Shown here: piece by piece, positions 55,220 through 64,000 of the stretch | How the letters are laid out: the number at the start of each line of letters is the position of its first letter | Numbering within the stretch: position 1 is the stretch's first letter | NCBI GenBank assembly: GCA_916048095.2 | Contig: OU696585.1 | Span: 1,255,371-1,319,370, forward strand | Reading direction: 5' to 3' | From: Sacculina carcini | Taxonomy: Eukaryota > Arthropoda > Thecostraca > Sacculinidae | Length of the DNA stretch: 64,000 nucleotides | Program-made: the position numbers and the translations under genes | The notes under the pieces: model-generated | Seen by the model: the letters and a program-made list of their open reading frames with translations, nothing else | Databases searched by the model: none | What the model was told of the DNA's origin: nothing

Positions 55220-57143
55220 TTAAAATTTCAGTTTCTGGAAGAACCACTTGTTCTTGCCCGTCTTGTACCTGTCGGCACACACATACACACACACAAACAG
55301 ATTGAACTACAATCACAAATCTGAAATACAGATCACAGCGACACGCCCCCCTGATCAAGACACAAATGTAGCATTCACTTTGCAATTGGACTTAGCAAAC
55401 ATATGTGGGTGTATAATATCGACTGTTTTCGCAATTGGAAGCGATTTAAAACTTCCGTTGCCTAAAGATGCCACAAGGTGAAATTCTAGATCCTGTGTGT
55501 ACATTTTTATGATTTTATTTCCATCTTTTTCAAATATTTACGAAGCTCTTGGTAAGTGGTACTAAAATATGTTCAACTATATACTAAATAGCATGGTGCA
55601 ATCATTTTTTTATTTGTGTGTGCAAACTGTAAAAAAAGTTTTTTGTTATTAAAAAAACGGTTTTTTCAACCCCTGAGCTTAACCAGCGGGGAGACGGAAG
55701 AGTGAGAGAAAGATTGTTATCGGATGATGGTTTATTATTTATTGTTATTTATTTATTATTTTCTTTCCAACTCTCTTTCTAGACTTTTTTCTCTTCGAAC
55801 TCTCTTTCTCTCTGAATCTTTTGGGCGCTTCCGGTACATGGGGCCACCTTAGGGTGGTAATAGTTCTTGCACTCTTCCCATGCTACTGGATTTGCCTGTA
55901 ATTAATAATAATAATAATAATAAAAGAAACTCTACCTCTCCTGGAAGAGTTCCTTCAGGTGCAGCTTGGCCTTGCGCTTCTTGACTGGGTTCTTGATAGT
56001 CTCCTTGTTGACTTTCTCCTTCTCGAACTGGATGTCGACCGTGTACCGGGTGGGCATCAAGTGGTTCAAATTCACCACCTGCCACGACACCAGACAAACA
56101 CACTCGAGGATAACACCACCCTTGAAGCTGATTCACACACTTCTATCTATACACAGCTATACGTAGCTTCACGTTACGCTCAATCTATAAGTTATATAAT
56201 TAATACGCATTTGAACACAGCAGTAGAAAAGGCTATGTTCGCGTGTAATTTTGCGGGGGCAAAGATCTGGTACGGGACCTCTGACGGTCCCGGCTGGCAC
56301 ACCGCAGGTCCGGCCGCCACACACACACATACACACACAGGGATGTATCTTGCAGTTACGGCCAGCACAGAAACCTGCACGGCTGCGCACACACAAAACC
56401 GCTTTGCGACAATTGGGCTATCAAGAAACGAACCCAACCGTTTCACCTCGACAGGGAATCGAACCCTGGACCTCTCGTGCACAAGGCGTGCGTTTCAGCC
56501 ACTCGGCTACGAGGCGGCTAAAATATGTTAAATAATTCTCTGCTAGGCTAACATCTCTACCGACGCAGACAAATATTACGCATCAATGCACCAAAGAAAT
56601 ACGCTTTCAAGTGTGATCAATTCACATGCTAAACGATCACAAAACAATATAACAACAAAAAGCCTGCGTGTGTGTGTTTTAACACAGTTACCGGTCGTAT
56701 TTTAACGTCGCACATGCACACAAACACACAACTGGATTTAGGGTGATTATGTGCATTTATAAGTGTAATTTAAGGTACATATGTATGTGTATAGACCGGT
56801 TATTCGAGTGCCAACATAAGGCACTGTTGTGTGTTTACAGATAAAATACAAATAGCATCAGAGAGTGCCGTTGTAAAGGCCAAACTCTCGTCTCTTATCT
56901 GATCTGACAACACGCTCAGCTCACCCTGACAAACGGCTTGATGCGCGAGCGACGGGCGATCTTCTTCTTGCTCATGCCCCGCTTGACGCGGCGTGGGTAT
57001 GCCTCAATGCCTGCCACGAGACAGTGGCCGTAGGGTCGGTCAGCCGTGCCCTCGTCGTTACTCCTCACCACGATCGCCTTACGGCCGGCAAACTTGCCGC
57101 TCAGCATAATCACCACCTTACCGCTGCGCATGATCTTGCCCAT
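55220..57143 (-). CDS. RPL27: 60S ribosomal protein L27 (eL27)
   Basis: Three coding exons in transcription order, 57143-56925, 56078-55936 and 55268-55220, give 136 aa, the length of the human protein. It is a structural protein of the large ribosomal subunit. Recognisable blocks are [19 protein letters not shown] near the start (KOW-type fold), [45 protein letters not shown] and the C-terminus [15 protein letters not shown]. The ATG is preceded by a GCT/GCC-rich stretch, and a 3' splice site (TTGTTCAG) lies 18 bp before it, so a non-coding first exon is likely. The middle intron holds a SINE B; the last intron holds a repeat D and a (TG)n tract before the acceptor. Confidence 0.96.
55735..55925 (+). 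repeat. AAT-tailed repeat D copy (last intron of RPL27, antisense)
   Basis: The clearest copy: GGGCGCTTCCGGTACATGGG, CACCTTAGGGTGGTAATAG, CTACTGGATTTGCCTG and a tail of (AAT)n. Confidence 0.75.
56211..56518 (-). mobile_element. SINE B copy 3 (intron of RPL27)
   Basis: Inverse-oriented with tRNA-like head (CACTCGGCTACGAGGCGG on the plus strand) and short (CA)n at about 56319-56338. Sense direction of RPL27. Confidence 0.85.
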
Positions 57144-58345
57144 GGCTGCTGCTGCTGCTGCTGAACAAGAAACAACACGCTCACATATATTCAATGAGAC
57201 GACGTTAGATGGGATGATATTCAATGAGGTCTGTCACTGGCGTGCGACCGTTCACCCTTCAGCATACGGATGTGAATGAATGTGACACATAATTATTATT
57301 ATTGGTATTACAAGCGTTCATAAGCCTGTCTAGATAGTATAGCACGCCCCGATGTGTACAAATTTACAGAGGTAACCTCAGAAAGATTCAGGTGTGAGGA
57401 ATACACGTGGCTGACTAATAAATAAAAATTTCTGCCGGTACGGTCTACTGAGAAAAAATAAGTCAATTAAACAAATAAATGAAAAATCATAGTTGTTGAA
57501 ATAACAAAAATCATTACCACGTATTCCTCTGTATAAAACAGCAGGAAACCGAAAGGCACGCTGGATTCAGGACCACATCGAACTTTCCACGCAGTTTTGT
57601 ATTTTGGTATATATTCTGTTTTGAAAAAATATGCTGTGATTGATCGGATTAATCATGATTCATGAGAAAAATTATTTCAATTGCGTATATTTTTCTGCGT
57701 AAATTACCTTATAATATATTTGAAATGGGTGATCCAATATCGACGGAATCGCACCAAAAATCAAAACCAAAATTTAAATGTTAGAAGAAACCTAATTCTG
57801 AAGAATTACAGGGAAAAAAATTGTACAAACTTAATTTCATCATTTGTTGAACTGGCGTTCAATAATATCCGCCGCCATTATCTGTCTCATCTACCGGCTT
57901 ATTCATCTTCAATTTCCCGTTTTGTCTGTCCTTTTTGGTAGTTTTCCTATTGTTTTCTGGTCAGTGTGTTATATCGGTGTGATTTTTTTGTTCATCCTAT
58001 ATTTTGCCTATCCAGCAGACCGTAAATATCTTTGTATGTTAACTTAGTAACCAACGTAGAGAAGTACTACGTTACGGGCATCACACGTCACACATCACAC
58101 TAGTGTTTTACAAAATTGTGTAATTATTCACGCAATTGGTATTTTTTAACATAAACGCGGGTATTATGCTTTTTGGTTATTTTCCTCTTGTTATTTGTGT
58201 CTTGATATAGTTTGTAGATTACGTTTTTCGATCTGGCTTTGTCATCACTTAGTAGGATGCTGTTTGACCACGTCATTCACTCTGTGTGCGACTGTCTGTT
58301 TGCAGGCTGATTTGTGAGTGTTGCTGGTAATTTAAGTGTTTTATC
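57144..58345. promoter_or_regulatory. divergent 5' region between RPL27 and the RGG-protein gene
   Basis: About 1.2 kb with both promoters. A GCCGCCAT core (57871-57878), which resembles a YY1 site, lies in the middle. TTTGCAG ending at 58305 could be a 3' splice site of a 5' UTR exon of the right-hand gene. Small open frames at 57681-57941 have no known domain. Confidence 0.4.
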
Positions 58346-58474
58346 ATGATTGAGAACAACGGAGCACCCGTCATGTATCAGTCACGAGGGCGAGGAATGC
58401 ACCAGCGTGGCAGGTAGGCTCATTCATTCATTTATTGCGACACTCATCCACTACGTGGTTTTTAGAAGCATCTT

Positions 58475-58528
<54 letters not shown>

Positions 58529-61500
58529 ACAATAACTACACAAGTTATCACAGGAGCCCCGGTCGCGTGCGCACTCCAGCGCCGCGCGCGGTAGACTGAA
58601 GTGGTGAAGTTGAGAAGAATATAAAAAAGACTAAAAAATTGTTCGTTTCGCGGGTTGCTTATCGGATGAGAGCACGTTTTTTACGCAGACATTTTTGCCG
58701 AAAAAAGCATTTCAATCAAAATCGCCCAAAATACAACAAAACTAACGAAAAAATCAAACTTTTCATTCATTTGTATAGCGCTCACCCAGGAACACAAGCG
58801 CGGCAAACTACAACGAAAATGGGAAAATAAAAACATTAAACATGAAAGCACCACATACACACAAAATAACATGCGGACAACTATAAAAGCCAACTACGCT
58901 AGGAAGATACTATAAATAATAATAAATAAATATATTCATCTTTAGCGCATATAAATCACTCTTTTTTACATGTGTTTTGCTTTCATTTGTATTTGATATA
59001 GCGCCTATTCGACACAGACACGCGAAGTATCAGCCAATGAGAGAAATGTTTAATAACAAGAATAAACACCCAGATGAACGAATAACGATATTAGATAATA
59101 AATATAGCAATCCAAGTATATCAACACAACAATAGGTCAAATACTATAAGAACAAAAAACTATTTTCAATCCTTGATTACATAATTATTAATTATGTGCA
59201 AATCCAGTAGCATGGGAAGAGTGCAAGCACTTTTACCACCCTGCGGTGGCCTCATGTGTACTGGAAGCGAACCAAAAGATTAAGAGACAAAGATAGTTTG
59301 ATAAGTAGAGAATTCTAGAGAGAAATACAGTTGGAAAATAAACAATCCATCCGATGTCACTCCGCCCATACTTCTCAAATCTTTTGTGCCAAACATTCAC
59401 CGTTGTCAAATCTGTCCCGAAATCGTTCGTTAGCGGTATATATGTGTGTGTTTGGTCCTTGGCGCGCTGTAGTGTGTGCATGTGTTTGTGACCTGTCCGC
59501 ATATCGATGTGTGTTTATTAACACGCTGACACATGTGTGTGTAAGTGTATGTATGTGTTTGTGACCTGTCCCCATATCGATGTGTGTTTATTAACACGCT
59601 GACACATGTGTGTGTGTGAGTGAATGTATGTGTTTGTGACCTGTCCCCATATCGATGTGTGTTTATTAACACGCTGACACATGTGTGTGAGTGTATGCAT
59701 GTGTTTGTGTTGTTTTTTGAGCATACTTATCGACACATACTGTATGAATTGATCGCTTGATAAATAACTGCAGAGGTATTGAGCGTGGAGCGATGCGCGG
59801 TGGTAGAGGCGGACCTGGTGGAGCTGGCTCGTTCCGTGGAGGCGGAGGAGGACCTCCTCCAGCAGCAATGGGTGGCGGTGGTGGTGGCATGATTCCTCCC
59901 CAGCGAGGTGCTCCTCGTGGTCGCGCCGGTCTCATGCCACTGCCTCGAGGTCGTGGTGGTGCAGGGGCGCCTCCTCCGGCAGCACGCGGCAGAGGTGCTG
60001 CTGGAGGCATGATGCCTCCTCATCGCGGCGAAATGCGGCCACGCGGCGGCCCCATTTCCGTCAGTGTCTCTTCGTATATATCTCTTTCTCTCTCTCTCTC
60101 TCTTCCTCTATGTGTGTGTGTGTGTTTTGAGTGTGTTGTTCATGTGTGTTGATACCCCGGGAAGCAGTTGTGACGTCCTGTGTGTGCCTTTATTATTGTT
60201 ATTATTAATTACAGCAAATAAAGTAGCATGGGGGAAGAGTGCAAGAACTATTACCACCCTGTGCGGTGGCCCCATGTGTACTGGAAACTAATTAACTAAC
60301 TAATAGCAATAAGCAACAAAAACTAATTAATAAAAAATAATAAACTAATAAAAAACTAATTAATAGCAATAAGCAATTAATCCGATAACACTCCATAATG
60401 TCACACTGCGTCCACGCTCCTCAATAAACAATAATAAATAAATATGAATAAAATGTGTTGGAATTTGACAGCGAGGCATGCCGGGTCGTGGAGCGCCTGG
60501 GGCATTTCGCGGTCGTGGACCCAGTGGCCCCGTGCGGCCCTTGCTGGGCATGCGAGGACGCGGGGGCGGTTTCGACTCGTTCGGACCGCCAGCTCAGCGC
60601 GGTGGAGCGCCGCCTGCACGCGGGTTTGGTGCACGTGGCGGCATGCGGGGCGGACCAGGCGGTGGCCGTGGATTTGAAGGTAAATTAATTAATTAGCTAG
60701 TTATATTAAGGTAGATTTTCAGTTGTCTGTATGAGCGTGTGTGGCAAAGTGTACGCTTGATACTGTGCTATATATATATTCATTTTATTATAATGTCTTG
60801 GTTTAATTATTACTATATAAAACTGATGTGATTTCATTATTTCTCGTTGACTATTTTTCCTTGTTGTTGGCTTAAAAAAATGTTCTTATTTTCATCTGAT
60901 TATATCTGATCTATAAGATTCTATAATCTATCTAGATTTATCTATCTATCTATTTAGATCTATCTATAGGATTTGTGTGGTTGTCTTTGTGTACATATGA
61001 ACATTGTTTATGTCTTATGTTTCTTGTGTTGTGTGGGATCTCGGCCGATTATTTGTCCTTACGTCTTCCTGCTCCCACACAACATCTGTATGATGTATAA
61101 TTATGATAGTGTTCATGTGTATGTTTATATGTGATAATAAATTCATAATATACATTAAATAGCACATACATAACTTAAATATTAAAATGCATAGGTAACA
61201 TATTATCAAGCGTAATCTTTGTTACAGCGTGCGCTATCGCAATGCATTTATTATACTGTGTTGGTGTTGAGACGTTTGACTTGTTTGTGTGGGCTCCGCT
61301 TTGTCGTGCATTTGTGTGTTGACCAGCTTCTTGTTTAGCGTTTATAATTTGTGCTGTATTGCGGGCAGGTGGTCGCGGCGGCGGTCCTCTGATTCGTGGA
61401 GGCGGACGAGGCGGCGGCGGCGGTGCTCACATGTTCGATGAACAAATGCACTCATCGCCGTACGAGTCTGCCGGCCCGGCGGACGGAGGAGCTGACGCAG

Positions 61501-64000
61501 CCGCCTTCAACCAGCCAATGCCGGGACGTGGTGCGATGCGCGGCCGGCGGTTTCTGACGCCAGCACCGCGTGGCATGGCGCCGCACGGCGGTCGAGGACG
61601 ACCTGTCGACGGCATGCCTGTACAGTCGGCTCCCCGCGGCGGCGCTATGGCGCACATGCGAGGTGCTGCTGCCGGCGGTGGACCAGCCGGTGGTGGTGGC
61701 TTCGACGCACAACCGCCGCTCTCTAAACGCGGTCGTTTTGACGGTACGTCGAATCCGTCGGTGGCTGCTCCGGCGCCTCTGCTGCAGCATGCTCCTCCCC
61801 AGCAGCAGCAGCAAATGTACGGAGCGACGGCGGATCCGACCTCGACACCGGCCGGATATCCTCCGGCACAACAGGCCATGTCCGGCTATGAGAACTACGG
61901 AAATGGCTCCGGATACGCTGATGAAGGAGGCTTTCAACAACAACAACAACAGAATGCCAATTCGTAAGTGTTGGGAGTGGCGCGTGTTTTTATTGTACGG
62001 CGTTCTAACTCATCCATGTGTGTGTGTGCATATTTGTCTGTATGTACGTGTGTGTGTGCGTGTTTGTATTTTCTTGTGTGTGTGTGTGTGTGTGTGTGTG
62101 GCAGATATGGCGGTGATTATTCCGGAGTCGCCCCGAGTGGCTACAACGCATCATCATAGTGAGCTCTCTCTGTCTCTTATTCTCTGTGTGTGTGTGTGTG
62201 TGTGTTGCTATGAAATATGTTTGTAAGTAGATATAAGGTTTTTGTGCCTGTATATATTCTAATTGATTCCGTGGGGTTTTGGGGCGTTGTTCTATGTGTA
62301 GTGTAGTGGGACAGCAGTACAAACGTCTCAACGTGTATAGAACGTATCTGTCTTGTGTCTCCGTTTGATACGTTTTCCTCTCTTTACTGACCCTTGTGTG
62401 TATGTGTGTGTGTGTTTTAGTGGTGGTAATGCTGGCGGCGAGTATAACGGATACCAGCACTCGTCCATGAATAATCCCAACGTCGATTACACTGCCGACG
62501 CGTTGTGAGTTTGTTTGTATGTGTGTGTGTGTCGTAATGTTCTCTAATCATAAAAGTTAATTCAACATTTGCTACAAGAACAGCTACGGCCTTTGAGTCG
62601 ACGTTGTAATTAATTTAAATAAACAGCGAAAAGCAGCAGCAGCAGTGCCCAATAGCAAACATCACGTGGCGTTATCGTTATTACAATTGTGTTTGTGTGT
62701 GGTTTCAGTGATGCGTCGTATTCCAGTGATAAGTCTGGATATGCTTATGGTGAGTCGCTGCTTGATATTCACGTATTCACTTTCTAAAAGTTTGAAATCA
62801 CAGAATTTACTCGATTCTATATGTATTTGTGTTTCAGTTTGTTTCATGAGTTTTCTGTGTGTGTGTGTTGTGTTGTTACAGGCACTGGTTACAACAATAG
62901 TAAGTGGTCGTATTCAAATGTCAAACACACAGCACAATGCACTTATTTTTGTGACTTTTTCTAGTTGTAATTGACGCTGCTACCAGGCAGAATTACATAG
63001 TATTATCTAGCGTTACTGTGATCTGGGAAACAAGAGGGTTTTACTCAACCAACCAGTAATAGCTCATCTCTAGTAACTCAGTAGTAACTCTGCTAGAAAA
63101 GATGCAGTGAAACGGTTTGACTGCACACACATACATACATACACCCACGCACACATACATCCACCCACATATATACACATAAATACACCCTCCCACATAC
63201 ACACACATAAATACACCCGCCCACATACACACATACACCCACATAAATACATACACCAACATACACACACCAACATACACATACATGAATACACCCGCCC
63301 ACATACACACATACACATACACCCACATTAATACATATACCCACATACATACATACACCCACTCACGTACATACACTCATCCACACATACATCCACCCAC
63401 ATACTCACACATACATCCACCCACATACTCACACATACATCCACCCACATACACACACATACATCCACCCACATACCCACACATACATCCACCCACATAC
63501 ACACACATAAATACACCCGCCCACATACACACATACACATACATCCACATAAATACATACACACACCAACATACACACATACATACACCCACTCACATAC
63601 ATACACCCTTCCACATACATACACACCCACATACACACACAAACCACATACACATATACACACAAACACATATGCACCCACATATATATACACACACATG
63701 CACACCCATATACACATACACACCCACATATATGCACATATACACACATATACACACACACATATTGTCCCAATCTTCATTCAATGTCTTCTCTGTGGTT
63801 TGTTTGACGAGTTCATTATATGACCGACAGATGGAGCCACTGGCGGTGGCGGTGGTTACGGTCAGACAGGCGCTGCGGGCGCTGGAACCCCAGGCGACTA
63901 CTACACTGCCGATTCGCAAGCCTACTATAACGGTACGTGTGTGTGCGTGAGTCGGTTGTGGGTTCGAATCCAGTCGACTGCCGTGTTTTTCCTGCAGTGT
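58346..64000 (+). CDS. RGG/YG-rich, probably RNA-binding protein, partial at the right edge
   Basis: Nine phase-consistent exons: 58346-58413, 59774-60059, 60472-60679, 61369-61963, 62105-62158, 62421-62504, 62709-62749, 62882-62899, 63831-63932, with a likely tenth starting at 63998. At least 485 aa are coded. The first half is Gly/Arg-rich with many RGG and RGR boxes (MHQRGRGIERGAMRGGRGG, GARGGMRGGPGGGRGFEG). The middle has SKRGRFD and poly-Gln, and the rest is a Gly/Tyr-rich prion-like tract (SGYENYGNGSGY, DYYTADSQAYYNG). I see no RRM or other folded domain in the visible part. Such proteins bind RNA and form condensates; that role is inferred from composition. hnRNP Q/R and FUS-like proteins share these features, but I cannot assign the family. 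Several very short exons (18, 41, 54 nt) occur at the 3' side. Confidence 0.8.
58481..58528. repeat. (TA)n microsatellite
   Basis: An almost pure TA run of about 48 bp in intron 1 of the RGG-protein gene. Confidence 0.95.
58529..59773. repeat. rest of intron 1: AT-rich DNA, repeat D copy (59190-59330, -) and a ~75-bp minisatellite
   Basis: 59190-59330 is an inverse copy of repeat D (CAAATCCAGTAGCATGGGAA, CCACCCTGCGGTGGCC). 59475-59715 is a tandem repeat of about three ~75-bp units sharing GACCTGTCC, CATATCGATGTGTGTTTATT and AACACGCTGACACATGTG. The rest is AT-rich with no gene seen. Confidence 0.75.
60060..60471. repeat. intron 2 of the RGG-protein gene with repeat D copy (-)
   Basis: About 60200-60300 is an inverse repeat D (AAAGTAGCATGGGGGAAGAG, ACCACCCTGTGCGGTGGCCC). 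A/T-rich TAATTAATAG repeats follow. Confidence 0.65.
60680..61368. other. intron 3 of the RGG-protein gene
   Basis: AT-rich; a short ATCTATCTAT run near 60935-60966. Nothing else recognised. Confidence 0.5.
62900..63830. repeat. intron 8 with a ~650-bp CA/CCCAC minisatellite
   Basis: 63120-63770 consists of variants such as ACATACATCCACCCACATAC and ACACATAAATACACCCGCCC, with a clear ~24-bp periodicity around 63395-63490. The long open frames on both strands here are artefacts of the repeat. Confidence 0.9.

Noticed and set aside
57681-57941. Possible 86-aa gene between RPL27 and the RGG-protein gene
   Set aside because: AT-rich composition and no recognisable content; the region is better explained as promoter and 5' UTR.
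63041-63950. Long Cys/Val- or His/Thr-rich frames at the right end
   Set aside because: They are translations of the CA/CCCAC minisatellite on both strands.

Overview
The window is genomic DNA of an invertebrate animal. The genes have spliceosomal introns, three of the encoded proteins are close to their animal family lengths (PRPP synthetase 318 aa, ribosomal protein L27 136 aa, PIG-Z 612 aa), a THAP zinc finger is present, and tRNA-derived SINEs, a LINE, piggyBac-, hAT- and foldback-type elements and (GT)n/(CA)n microsatellites fill the rest. I cannot name the phylum. All gene models were built by hand from splice sites and codon phase; every exon junction listed is phase-consistent.

Layout. 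129-5805 is a full-length LINE with both ORFs open and a perfect 11-bp target duplication, inserted just upstream of the next gene. 5989-17140 (+) is a ten-exon gene whose 1318-aa product joins a pogo/jerky-like transposase (CENPB-type helix-turn-helix plus a DDE domain with all three candidate aspartates) to a C-terminal THAP zinc finger and coiled coil. 17647-28556 is a 10.9-kb foldback element: two ~4.2-4.4-kb inverted arms around a 2.3-kb loop, exact GAGTCTAGTACC termini, a 9-bp target duplication, and an 84-bp satellite array in each arm (18 versus 12 units). It has no recognisable transposase.

29403-31307 (+) is poly(ADP-ribose) glycohydrolase in a single exon. 31629-34724 (+) is GPI mannosyltransferase PIG-Z in three exons. 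36223-51031 (-) is an eleven-exon gene for a 729-aa disordered, Arg/Ser- and Gln/Pro-rich protein that I could not assign; its 8-kb central intron holds a decayed piggyBac element (44679-47005 between TTAA sites), a decayed coding relic and several SINEs. 51416-53804 (+) is PRPP synthetase, divergent from that gene across about 380 bp. 55220-57143 (-) is ribosomal protein L27. 58346 to the right edge (+) is a partial gene for an RGG/YG-rich, probably RNA-binding, protein.

The protein genes do not form a pathway; PARG, PRPP synthetase and L27 are housekeeping functions. Two features run across the window: about half of the inferred 3' splice sites are preceded by a (TG)n tract on the transcribed sense, in genes of both orientations, and the same few short repeat families (SINE A, SINE B and an AAT-tailed repeat) recur in nearly every large intron.
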